In this document: piece after piece, positions 25,655-33,745 of the stretch | Layout: every line of letters begins with the position of its first letter | How positions within the stretch are numbered: position 1 is the stretch's first letter | NCBI GenBank assembly: GCA_002068415.1 | Contig: MVZM01000006.1 | Coordinates: forward strand, 19,442-83,441 | Length of the DNA stretch: 64,000 nucleotides | Direction: 5' to 3' | DNA from: Tenericutes bacterium ADurb.BinA124 | GTDB lineage: Bacteria > Bacillota_I > Bacilli_A > ML615J-28 > CAG-698 | Program-made: the position numbers and the translations under genes | Notes under the pieces: model-generated | What the model saw: the letters and a program-made list of their open reading frames with translations, nothing else | The model's database searches: none | What the model was told of the DNA's origin: nothing

Positions 25655-27274
25655 ATTAATGAAAAAACCTTTAATGACCTGCCATATATGGCTGAACCAA
25701 TTGATAATTCTTTGCCATAGATTAGGATTAGCATCTTGCAATTGTTCATATAAACCTTCAATCACATTGACCTCGAGATCCATTTGATCATCCCCCACTC
25801 CCAGAATGATTTTATAAGTTCCGGGGGTGTTTTTATTATCCGAATATTCATCCGCAATTACCGATACTACCGCTTCTTCACTAATTGCTTTGGTTTTAAC
25901 CAAGACTTTAATAAAGTCTTGAACCCCTAAATGATTATCGCTTAATTCAATGGTGATTACTTGCTGATTAATCATAAAAAGGGGGTGAACCACATCAGTC
26001 ACATTGACCGTAATTGTATAATAGGATGTATTTAGTAAATTATCTTGACAGGAAAGTTCAATTTCCCAACTGCCAACGCGATTGCTGTTACGACTGTAAT
26101 TGTCGCTTTCCACAACAATCTTGGAACTTACATTCCCATCAACACTATCAAAGGCGGAAATCTGACTGATAATGGAAGCCAAAGTTATCGTCGTATTATT
26201 TCCTTTATTGATACTTTGGGGACCGGAAAAAACTGGTGGCGTACCGTCTTGGACCACAACACTAACCGTATAAGTTCCCACATTATTCGAACTATCGCTG
26301 ACCGAAAAAATAATTGTATGCGTGCCTAAAACATTATAATTACTCGAATAATTATCGGAAGAAACCGTAATATGATTAGTTAGCACACCATCATAGTTAT
26401 CGGTAGCTGTTAAAAAAGACTGAAAATACGATAGCGGAACTAATGATGTTTCTTTAAAAGTATGACTGTTCTTACCACTAATGACAGGGTCGTCATTGTC
26501 CACAACAATGACATAAACCGTAAAATTCGTTGTGTTTTGACTACTATCCGAAACTTGAAAAACGATTGGATATTCGCCCAAGGTGTTTTTATGAGCGGTA
26601 TAACCGTCACTATGGATGATGATGCTGGAAGTGATATCACCATCCACATCATCCATTGCAATTAAGCCGCTTTTAATGGTTGCTGCCGAAACGGGGTTGT
26701 TAACATCCGTATAGTAATAACCATTGTTCCCGGAAATGACTGGGTCATAGTTGATATCCGGACCTTCATAAATAACACTTTCTTCTTGGGTCCCCGGATA
26801 AGATGTACCTTCCCACAAAACAATATATTCATCCAGCGGATAAAAATCACAGGGCTCCGAACCATCATAAATAATCTCAAAATCGATGTCTAAATATTTA
26901 GTATTGGCCGGAGTCGTAAAGGTAATGGTCGAGTAATTACCGTCATAATGCGTGTATTCGAAAACAAAATCGGAAGTAATAAGAACGGAGTTGGCGTCAT
27001 AAGCAGTTACTTGATGATTCCCGAAAAAAGTTTCCGTAGGAAAGGTTTGAAACAAAGTGTATTCCGTATTAGGTTTAACTCGGAAAGAATTGAAGTTAGA
27101 TACTTCAAAGAAGGAATACGACCCACTGACATTAAAATTATCGGGATCTAAATAATTATAGCCGAGCGGTAAAAATTCCCAATTAGGAATGTTTTGAGCT
27201 TTGAGGGACAAACTTGTCCCAAAAGCCAATAAAATGCTTGTAAAAACAAATAATAGTTTTGTAATTTTTTTCAT
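25631..27274 (-). CDS. Secreted protein with DUF5011-like Ig domains
   Basis: A 547-residue exported protein. A signal peptide (MKKITKLLFVFTSILLAFGT...) is followed by a beta-rich N-terminal domain (about 30-170) and four Ig-like repeats (about 173-258, 259-345, 346-430, 431-505) with the DUF5011 pattern of VDGDITSxIxxxSDxYxxxxNxxGxYxIxFxVxDSSxN. The C-terminus (NLWQRIINWFSHIWQVIKGF...) is strongly hydrophobic and amphipathic and may attach it to the membrane. No enzyme motif is seen; it may be an adhesin or surface structural protein. AAGGAG precedes the ATG. Confidence 0.7.
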   Translation of the reverse strand: MKKITKLLFVFTSILLAFGTSLSLKAQNIPNWEFLPLGYNYLDPDNFNVSGSYSFFEVSNFNSFRVKPNTEYTLFQTFPTETFFGNHQVTAYDANSVLITSDFVFEYTHYDGNYSTITFTTPANTKYLDIDFEIIYDGSEPCDFYPLDEYIVLWEGTSYPGTQEESVIYEGPDINYDPVISGNNGYYYTDVNNPVSAATIKSGLIAMDDVDGDITSSIIIHSDGYTAHKNTLGEYPIVFQVSDSSQNTTNFTVYVIVVDNDDPVISGKNSHTFKETSLVPLSYFQSFLTATDNYDGVLTNHITVSSDNYSSNYNVLGTHTIIFSVSDSSNNVGTYTVSVVVQDGTPPVFSGPQSINKGNNTTITLASIISQISAFDSVDGNVSSKIVVESDNYSRNSNRVGSWEIELSCQDNLLNTSYYTITVNVTDVVHPLFMINQQVITIELSDNHLGVQDFIKVLVKTKAISEEAVVSVIADEYSDNKNTPGTYKIILGVGDDQMDLEVNVIEGLYEQLQDANPNLWQRIINWFSHIWQVIKGFFINLFEIIFK

Positions 27275-27323
27275 TATTTTCTCCTTTTCGAAAATAATTC
27301 AAAAAATTAAACACGCCAATAAA

Positions 27324-27351
27324 ATTATAACAAAAAGCAAGACGAAAACAA
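27324..27351 (-). promoter_or_regulatory. Promoter of the DUF5011-like gene
   Basis: TTGTTT, 16 bases, TATAAT on the minus strand, 50 bases before the ATG. Confidence 0.6.
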
Positions 27352-27377
27352 CGAGAAAATTTATTTTTCAAACAAGC

Positions 27378-27404
27378 AAAAAAGACTTACTTACGCAAGT
27401 CTTT
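27378..27404 (-). terminator. Terminator after the NahK-like kinase gene
   Basis: AAAGACTT, 8-nt loop, AAGTCTTT then TTT on the minus strand; overlaps the stop codon at 27387. Confidence 0.8.
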
Positions 27405-28475
27405 CAGGATATTTTGAATTATTTCTTCTAAATCCTCATAATCATTTTCAATCTCTTCGACTAGTTTGAATTGTGTCCGCGCTCGATCCAAATTATGAGT
27501 TTCATAATGGATGCTGAAATAATTATCGCCTTCTAAATAATCCGTCAAAAAGCGCATTCCACACTCTAAAGTGATAATTCGCGCCGATTCAACTAAATTT
27601 TCAATCTCTTTTTCAGTTAGGATATCATGAGTTTTCTCTAAAAAACCTTGGCTGAAAGCTTCAAATAAAACATGATTAATTTTTACTTTACTTAAATCTT
27701 TTTCGTCCTCAAGGGCCGTCGATGCCCCGACACGAATAGCATCACCAAAATCATATAACACCGAGCCCGGCATAACAGTATCCAAATCAATTACACAAAT
27801 GGCTTCATTGCTTCTTTCATCAATCATGATGTTATTTAATTTGGTATCATTATGAGTAACACGGGTTTTGATTTCCCTCGTTTCTAAGTGCTTAGTAATG
27901 TTATTGACATATTCTTCACGGTTGTAAAGAAATTTAATTTCATTGAACACTTCCAAAGCTCTTCGTTTCGGATCTTCATTAACAACTTCTTTAAAACGAT
28001 GGAAACGAGCCGGGGTGTTGTGGAAATTGGGAATTGTGATTGACAATTTTTCAATCGGAAAATCCATTAATTGCTTTTGAAAGGTCCCAACGGCTTTGCC
28101 AACCTCGAAAAATAATTCCGGGTTTTCCACAATTTCATAAGTTTTAGCTCCCGTCACAAAACGATAACAACGCCAATACATATCATCAATGTGAACATAG
28201 GATTTCGCATTAACAGCAGGAATGATTTCCAAGACAGCACGGGTGGGATCATTATTTTGTTGGGTGACGACTTCCCGAATATAATTGGTAACTAATTCAA
28301 TATTGCTCATGACTTCACGAGGCTTTTTAAAGACAGTTGTATTTATTTTTTGAAGAATGTATTTTTCATCATTATTGGTAATGACCATATAGGTTTTATT
28401 AATATGACCATTACCAAAAGGAACCATCTTAACTGCTCTTCGACCAAATTCATACATATCCAATACTTTTTGCAT
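27387..28475 (-). CDS. APH-fold sugar kinase, NahK-like
   Basis: A 362-residue kinase of the aminoglycoside phosphotransferase fold resembling N-acetylhexosamine 1-kinase. Visible: an N-terminal lobe with GNGHINKTYMV and YILQKIN (ATP lysine), the catalytic loop RVTHNDTKLNNIMID, and the metal motif CVIDLDTVMPGSVLYDFGDA followed by IRVGAST, all close to the NahK pattern. NahK phosphorylates GlcNAc/GalNAc at C1 for salvage of mucin- or glycan-derived sugars. No lacto-N-biose phosphorylase gene is next to it, so the substrate is inferred only from family similarity. Confidence 0.8.
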   Translation of the reverse strand: MQKVLDMYEFGRRAVKMVPFGNGHINKTYMVITNNDEKYILQKINTTVFKKPREVMSNIELVTNYIREVVTQQNNDPTRAVLEIIPAVNAKSYVHIDDMYWRCYRFVTGAKTYEIVENPELFFEVGKAVGTFQKQLMDFPIEKLSITIPNFHNTPARFHRFKEVVNEDPKRRALEVFNEIKFLYNREEYVNNITKHLETREIKTRVTHNDTKLNNIMIDERSNEAICVIDLDTVMPGSVLYDFGDAIRVGASTALEDEKDLSKVKINHVLFEAFSQGFLEKTHDILTEKEIENLVESARIITLECGMRFLTDYLEGDNYFSIHYETHNLDRARTQFKLVEEIENDYEDLEEIIQNILKDLRK

Positions 28476-28870
28476 TTACTTATCGCTCCTTCAACTCGCC
28501 TACATATTATTGATAAATAGAAATCGTCAGTTAATTACTCTTTTGTAACAATTAATTATACCATAGCAAAAAAAAAAAGCAAGAAAAGGACGATAAATTA
28601 AGTGTTTTTCATCAAAACTTGCTTTTTTAAGAAATTATTTTATTCGGTTTTAATTGTTTTCAAAAATAAATAATCATGTTAATGCTTTTTTCTCGGAAAC
28701 CGGATTAATTGCTCATGGAAAAACTGGGATATAGTTTTCAAACTAATCATTTTCTTAAGAATAAGCATTAAATTGTCTTTTGAATTATTATAATCGTAAA
28801 TGAATAATTATCCCTTTTGATAAATTTTTGCTATTCACAAACAAAGTAATTAATATTTAAGAAAAGACAG
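28476..28870. other. 395-base gene-free stretch
   Basis: The left part holds a promoter for the NahK-like gene (minus strand; TTGCTT 28577-28582, 16 bases, TATAAT 28555-28560). An A-tract with AGCAAG near 28570-28583 pairs with CTTGCTTTTTT at 28618-28628 across a loop of about 34 bases, possibly a weak terminator in either direction. From 28640 to 28870 I see only AT-rich sequence and a minus-strand reading frame of 23 codons near 28690-28760, too short to call. Confidence 0.6.
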
Positions 28871-29362
28871 TTATAAATCTTTTCCCATCATATTCTCAGC
28901 TTCAATTAATTCTAAAAAACCAGGATTTTGCGAAAGCCGATGGAATAGCAACACACCAACGACCGAAACAACCGCAAATTCTCCTAAAGCAACGGAAATA
29001 ATCGTAGCGAGCAAGGGTAAATCAAAAACAATCATTAATTCAACGCCCACAACTAAGGCATTTATTAACACCGGAAACAGGGACGCTCCAAACAAATGGT
29101 GACTTTTACTAATCAAAAGGCATGCCAAAAAGGTAGCTAAAGATCCTAAAACAACATCTATAATCCCTAAAGGAGAGAAAAAATTGGCGATGATACAAGC
29201 AATGGTTAAGGCATAAATATAATCCTTACGATAAAAACACAACAAAACTAAAACTTCCGAAATCCGAAACTGGATTTCCGTGTAAGAAAAAGGATTCCAA
29301 ATAGTTAGGACAACATAAATTGACGCCACCAGCGCCATTTTAATAAAAAAGCGGACTTGCAT
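28871..29362 (-). CDS. queT: QueT-type ECF transporter substrate-binding (S) component
   Basis: A 163-residue membrane protein with six hydrophobic helices and the QueT pattern: IQFRISEVLVLLCFYRKDYI, IANFFSPLGIIDVVLGSLATF and PVLINALVVGVELMIVFD. QueT proteins are the predicted S components for queuosine precursors (preQ1/preQ0/queuine). The preQ1 riboswitch directly before it supports this strongly. It would dock with the shared EcfA-EcfT module encoded upstream at 30130-32606. Confidence 0.93.
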   Translation of the reverse strand: MQVRFFIKMALVASIYVVLTIWNPFSYTEIQFRISEVLVLLCFYRKDYIYALTIACIIANFFSPLGIIDVVLGSLATFLACLLISKSHHLFGASLFPVLINALVVGVELMIVFDLPLLATIISVALGEFAVVSVVGVLLFHRLSQNPGFLELIEAENMMGKDL

Positions 29363-29368
29363 TGTTTT

Positions 29369-29408
29369 CTCCTTGTTTTTTAGAGATGGTTAAGCAAGGA
29401 ACATCTCT
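29369..29408 (-). promoter_or_regulatory. preQ1-I riboswitch overlapping the queT ribosome binding site
   Basis: Minus strand: stem AGAGAUG/CAUCUCU enclosing loop UUCCUUGCUUAAC, then an A-rich strand AAAAAACAAGGAG. The CAAGG of the tail can pair with CCUUG in the loop to form the class I pseudoknot, and AAGGAG is also the queT ribosome binding site. The design fits translational repression by preQ1. Confidence 0.9.
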
Positions 29409-29416
29409 CTTATGAT

Positions 29417-29444
29417 ATTATACCATAATCATGTCGTAACAGAA
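29417..29444 (-). promoter_or_regulatory. Promoter of queT
   Basis: TTCTGT, 16 bases, TATAAT with extended TGG on the minus strand; transcription would start at the preQ1 aptamer. Confidence 0.65.
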
Positions 29445-29452
29445 TTATTTTA

Positions 29453-30133
29453 TTAAAATAAACCAAATTTATTTTTGATTCTTTCTAACACCTTGGTTAG
29501 AGGTTTTTCGAGAATTAATAAGAATAAGCAATTAGAAATAACATAAATTATCATCATGGGAAATGATGCCGCCACAAAACCAAGATAACGAGCAAAAACG
29601 AAGCCGTCATCCACGGATAATGTCGTCCAAATATCCAAAATGAGGGAAAAAACAACGCCGCTTAAAGCCCCATAAAGGACAACCCACCAAAGGCGTTTAG
29701 TGGGCTTGCCACTAAAAAATAACCCGGCAAAAAACCCGATTATTCCCCAAGCAAACATTTGAAATGGTGTCCATGGACCGTGGCCAAAATACATGTTTGA
29801 TAACACAGCACTTAAAGCACCGACCATAAAGCCCATTTCTTTCCCATATACCATGGCAACAATAATCGTAAATGCCGCTACCGGTTTAAACCCGGGAATG
29901 GGAGCAAACAAAATCCGACTGACAACGGAAATAGCAATAAAAATGGCCACCAACACTAATTCGCGGGCATCGGGTCGTTTTTTTTCAAAATGAATAAAGA
30001 AAGGAACGCAGGCCAATAAGGCAATAATAATCGAAATGATTTCAAATTGCGAGTCCTGATACAAAAAATACCCCAGGAATAAGACTACCGGAACTAAAAC
30101 AAAAAGAATTAAGTAATTAATTATTCTCTTCAT
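29453..30133 (-). CDS. ECF transporter S component, probably for cobalamin or a corrinoid
   Basis: A 226-residue membrane protein with two extra N-terminal helices (about 5-50) followed by an ECF S-component core: REL VLVAIFIAISVVSRILFAP, FKPVAAFTIIVAMVYGKEMG and SAVLSNMYFGHGPWTPFQM. This pattern is seen in CbrT/CblT-like S components. The operon begins with a cobalamin riboswitch, so the substrate is likely vitamin B12 or a precursor. The start overlaps the ecfA stop by four bases (ATGA). Confidence 0.85.
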   Translation of the reverse strand: MKRIINYLILFVLVPVVLFLGYFLYQDSQFEIISIIIALLACVPFFIHFEKKRPDARELVLVAIFIAISVVSRILFAPIPGFKPVAAFTIIVAMVYGKEMGFMVGALSAVLSNMYFGHGPWTPFQMFAWGIIGFFAGLFFSGKPTKRLWWVVLYGALSGVVFSLILDIWTTLSVDDGFVFARYLGFVAASFPMMIIYVISNCLFLLILEKPLTKVLERIKNKFGLF

Positions 30134-31752
30134 TTGGCACCATTTAATTGAGCCATCATGATGACTTCTTCTTCCGTAATTAAACTTTCATACATGTGGC
30201 GTGACAAACGATTGGCATTAGTGGTATAAAAAGTATTCCCGGAAAAAAATGAATGCGGATGGCCATCCGCAACAATGGTCCCATCAAAGAGCATGGCATT
30301 TCGATGGCTCACTCGGGCAGCGAACTCAATATCATGACTGACAATCACAATTGTTTTTCCGGATTGATGTAAATCATTTAAAATATTCATAAGATTTTTT
30401 TTAAACGACGCATCTAAACTTTTAGACGGTTCATCTAGCAACAAAAGATCGGGATTTTTTAATAAAATTTTTGCAAGCGCTAATTTTTGTTGTTCACCAC
30501 CACTTAAATCGTATGGATGTTGATCTAAAATATTTTGTAAAGAAAAAAGGGCAATATTTTGTTGTAATCGGAGAGAAAAATCGGCCTTGGAAAGTGCCAA
30601 GTACGGTTCCATATCCTTTAATTCCGCCATTACGGTATCAGCAACAAATAAAATTTGCGGATTTTGGGGAAGGAAAGAGATGGAGGGCGGAGTTTTTCCT
30701 AAAAATCGCACTTTTCCTAAATAGGGTTTAATTAAACCAGCTAAAATTTTTAAAAGGGTGGACTTCCCACTACCATTACCGCCAACAATGGTTAAAATTT
30801 CCCCTTTTCTAACATCCAAATGAAGATTACGAAGAATATCGTTGGCCTTTTTTTCGTACCTAAACCAGATATTTTCTAAATTAACCAAAGCGGGTTTTTC
30901 TTCACAATTCTCATTAAGGGTCATTTTTTTTACATGATTGTGGAAATGGTGGGACAGCCATTTTTTGGCTTCATTGATGGTCTGTGGACATTCATCGGTA
31001 AAACTAAACTCCCGATAGATTTTTACCGGACTGGGAAAAGCAAGACCGGGAATAGTAGTTTGTTTACTGATAATCCGCGGAGGATTATCGGCGACAAGCT
31101 CACCTTGATCCAAAACCAACACGCGGTCAACCAAAGTCCAAACTTCTTCCAAATGATGCTCCACAATGATAATAGTTAAACCCAATTCACTATTTAGTCT
31201 TTTTAAGGTTTGTAAAAAATCCGTGGTTGCAATCGGATCCAATTGACTGGTCGGCTCATCAAGCAATAATATTTTAGGTTCCATGACCATAATACTGGCA
31301 AGGTTCAACATTTGCTTTTGCCCACCGGATAATTCGGCAGTCCTATGGCGGAACCACGAATTAATCCCAAAAAAACTGGCCATTTCACCGACACGCAAAC
31401 GAATAACATCGGAGCTATAGCCTAAATTTTCTAAACCAAAGGCCAATTCTTGATAAACAAAATCGGAAACAATTTGGCTTTCCGCGTTTTGGAAAACATA
31501 ACCGATTTCTGAGGCCCGCTCTCGTGGGGAAAGAGACAAAAGATCACGATTTTGATAGGTAATTGTTCCTGTCATTTTTCCATAGGGAGCTAGTTCTTGT
31601 TTAATCAAGCGCAATAATGTCGTTTTCCCACTACCGGTGGAACCGGTCAATAAAACAAATTCGCCTTCTTCTATTTGAAAAGACACATCTTTAAGGGCCT
31701 TTACTTGATTAGCAAAAGTAAAACTTACATTTTTAACATCCAATAACGCCAT
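30130..31752 (-). CDS. ECF transporter ATPase, fused double ABC domain (EcfA1-EcfA2)
   Basis: A 540-residue protein with two ABC ATPase domains in one chain. First domain: Walker A GSTGSGKTTLLRL (about 36), Q-loop FQNAESQIVSDFVYQEL, signature LSGGQKQML, Walker B ILLLDEPTSQLD. Second domain (from about 290): GGNGSGKSTLLKIL, signature LSGGEQQKLALAKILL, LLLLDEPSKSLD. Separate EcfA1 and EcfA2 genes are common, so the fusion is notable. It powers the ECF complex with EcfT and the S components. AAGGAGG precedes the ATG, which lies 28 bases inside ecfT. Confidence 0.95.
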   Translation of the reverse strand: MALLDVKNVSFTFANQVKALKDVSFQIEEGEFVLLTGSTGSGKTTLLRLIKQELAPYGKMTGTITYQNRDLLSLSPRERASEIGYVFQNAESQIVSDFVYQELAFGLENLGYSSDVIRLRVGEMASFFGINSWFRHRTAELSGGQKQMLNLASIMVMEPKILLLDEPTSQLDPIATTDFLQTLKRLNSELGLTIIIVEHHLEEVWTLVDRVLVLDQGELVADNPPRIISKQTTIPGLAFPSPVKIYREFSFTDECPQTINEAKKWLSHHFHNHVKKMTLNENCEEKPALVNLENIWFRYEKKANDILRNLHLDVRKGEILTIVGGNGSGKSTLLKILAGLIKPYLGKVRFLGKTPPSISFLPQNPQILFVADTVMAELKDMEPYLALSKADFSLRLQQNIALFSLQNILDQHPYDLSGGEQQKLALAKILLKNPDLLLLDEPSKSLDASFKKNLMNILNDLHQSGKTIVIVSHDIEFAARVSHRNAMLFDGTIVADGHPHSFFSGNTFYTTNANRLSRHMYESLITEEEVIMMAQLNGAK

Positions 31753-32606
31753 ATCAAGGCCTCCTTGATAACTAAAATTAAGGGGAAAATCCCTAATAAG
31801 GAAAACGAAAGATATCCTATCAACTCGCGAATACCAAATTGGAAATTTGATAGATTAGGGAAAAACGAAAACGCATAAATATTTAAGAATTCTCCGGAAA
31901 CAACAATTGAAAAAAACAATAAAAGATAAATTAAACTACCTAAATCTTGACGATGAAAGGAAAAAGAAGAAAAGGAGGTGCGGGGTTTCAGTCCATAACC
32001 TCGTGATTTCATGGCATCAGCCGTTTCAAGCGCATGCTCTAGTGACCAAGTGAGGAGGATGGAAAACATTCTTAAATAATGCTTAAGTTTTTTTAAAAAG
32101 GATGTTTGCGTCAATAAACCGAGCCCTTTTTGGCCTTCTTCAATATTGCGCATTTGTTTGACCATTAAAGGAATAAAGCGTAAGCCCATAGTTAAAACTA
32201 AAGTAATGGTTGGGGCTACCCGACCAAATAAATAATAAAATTTATCCGCCGTCATAACTTCGTTAAAAACATTGAACCAAAGAATAACTGCTCCTAACAT
32301 CAAGCCAACGGAAAAACCTTTAATTAAACTTTCCTTGGTAATAGCTATTCTACCAATATTGAATAAAACCGTCGCCCCGTGGCGATTAAACAAGGGATTA
32401 GTTATTGTTATAAGGATTATCATAAGAATAATCGTCACAAAGGAAGTTAGAAACCGCTTTGGTTTTTGAAAAAACGCATTACTCAAAAGCGCACAAACGA
32501 AAGAAATAACAAGAAAAAGGGGATTTGCTGTGAGCATGGTTAAAAAAAGGACAGCAGTAAAAAAGATTAATAAGACCGTCGGATGTAATTTTTTAAATAA
32601 ATCCAT
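31725..32606 (-). CDS. ecfT: ECF transporter transmembrane component EcfT
   Basis: The 293-residue membrane scaffold that links S component and ATPases. It has five to six helices and the two cytosolic coupling motifs, GLRFIPLMVKQMRNIEEGQK and ALETADAMKSRGYGLKPRT (the Ala-Arg-Gly box appears as SRG). The ATG at 32606 (MDLFKKLHP) follows GGGAGG by four bases; an open extension up to 32642 would run into the riboswitch terminator and is rejected. Confidence 0.95.
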   Translation of the reverse strand: MDLFKKLHPTVLLIFFTAVLFLTMLTANPLFLVISFVCALLSNAFFQKPKRFLTSFVTIILMIILITITNPLFNRHGATVLFNIGRIAITKESLIKGFSVGLMLGAVILWFNVFNEVMTADKFYYLFGRVAPTITLVLTMGLRFIPLMVKQMRNIEEGQKGLGLLTQTSFLKKLKHYLRMFSILLTWSLEHALETADAMKSRGYGLKPRTSFSSFSFHRQDLGSLIYLLLFFSIVVSGEFLNIYAFSFFPNLSNFQFGIRELIGYLSFSLLGIFPLILVIKEALIWRYWMLKM

Positions 32607-32618
32607 ACTTCCTCCCAT

Positions 32619-32640
32619 AAAAAAAGCCACCAAGGGTGGC
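32619..32640 (-). terminator. Intrinsic terminator of the cobalamin riboswitch
   Basis: GCCACC-CTT-GGTGGC followed by seven T on the minus strand, between the aptamer and ecfT. An upstream GGTGG (about 32667-32672) can pair with the CCACC arm, giving an antiterminator, so ligand would switch termination. Confidence 0.88.
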
Positions 32641-32693
32641 AAATAAGAAGTCCAAATAAGCCATCTCCCACCGAAATGTTTTGATTTTATTTA

Positions 32694-32838
32694 ATGGCAG
32701 GTCTCCTGACTTGGACATCAACACAAACTCCACCTTCCCGGTTTCCCAGTGGCATTTCGAAGTTTATTATTCCTTACAGTAGCGGGGGCTGTTACGGCTT
32801 TGACCGTATTCCCTTTTAATGCTTACATTAAGCAACCA
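32694..32838 (-). promoter_or_regulatory. Cobalamin (B12) riboswitch
   Basis: The minus strand shows the class hallmarks in order: GCUUAAUG...AAAAGGGAA, then CCGUAACAGCCCCCGCUACU, AUGCCACUG, GGGAAGGUGG, and finally the B12-box end AGUCAGGAGACCUGCC. Position before ecfT and the downstream terminator make it a transcriptional switch for the ECF operon. Confidence 0.97.
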
Positions 32839-32851
32839 ATGAATATTAGTA

Positions 32852-33451
32852 TTAATTTTTTTTAAAGCCGATTCTCACAAAATCAATATAATTATTGTAA
32901 TCATGTTTAATTTTGTCTTTATCCGCCCGTTTGGTTAAGAAAATCTCTAAACAATTTTTACCAATCATTTTTATAATACTTAACAATTTGGGAAAATGCT
33001 GGGATTTTTTAATTTCATCCGGAAAATAGGTTTGATCAATATCGACATCCGGTTCCACAATCTTTGGCAACAATGATTCATACAAAGAATTTTCATTAAA
33101 AACCGTTGAAATAACATTGAGGCGGAACTGCCGATTTTCTTTGTTGGTTAGTTTATCAATGGTATGAGAAAACTTAATTTTAAGGGCTTCATAAACATCG
33201 TTATCCGTTTGTTCGAGATATTGGGTAAACTTACGTTTATCGATACCATACAAATAATGAAGCAAATAAACAAATAAATCTTCCACATTTTCAAAATATT
33301 GGTAAAAACTGCCTCGAGGAATATCCGCATCCTTCACAATATTAGCGATGATGGCCCGTTCCAAAGGAACTCGCGAAAATTCTTTTTTGGCAGCTTTCAA
33401 AATGCGTAGACGTTTTTCTTTAGGTAAACAAAGAAATGTTTTAGTTGGCAT
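32852..33451 (-). CDS. TetR/AcrR family transcriptional regulator
   Basis: A 199-residue regulator. The N-terminal helix-turn-helix (KRLRILKAAKKEFSRVPLER ... DIPRGSFYQYFENVEDLFVY) is of the TetR type, with a helical ligand-binding domain behind it. Its stop lies only about 14 bases before the cobalamin riboswitch, but the two need not share function. No clear operator was found; self-regulation at the promoter at 33497-33525 is possible. AAGGAGG precedes the ATG. Confidence 0.88.
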   Translation of the reverse strand: MPTKTFLCLPKEKRLRILKAAKKEFSRVPLERAIIANIVKDADIPRGSFYQYFENVEDLFVYLLHYLYGIDKRKFTQYLEQTDNDVYEALKIKFSHTIDKLTNKENRQFRLNVISTVFNENSLYESLLPKIVEPDVDIDQTYFPDEIKKSQHFPKLLSIIKMIGKNCLEIFLTKRADKDKIKHDYNNYIDFVRIGFKKN

Positions 33452-33496
33452 GTTTTTCCTCCTTACTCATCGTCATTAATTCCATTTTGTTATGTT

Positions 33497-33525
33497 ATTT
33501 TATCACAAACAAAGTTAAAAGTCAA
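33497..33525 (-). promoter_or_regulatory. Promoter of the TetR-family gene
   Basis: TTGACT, 17 bases, TAAAAT with extended TG on the minus strand. Confidence 0.75.
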
Positions 33526-33745
33526 TTAATCCGATTGGCTAAAAACAAAGCGAAAATAGCAATTATTATGAGGATTTTTCCAACAATTAAGAAATTAAAC
33601 CTTTTTATTAAACAACGCTTGTTTATTGATAAATCCCGAGCAAAAATAAGATAATCGCCTGTAAACAGCCCTTTTTAGGTCTTTTTCAGTGTTTTTAAGC
33701 GAAAAAATGCCTTTTTAAGCTCTTTTTTTCCAAAAATGAAGATTT

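Noticed and set aside
28640..28870. Small gene (23 codons) downstream of queT
   Set aside because: No ribosome binding site, no recognisable product and AT-rich background.
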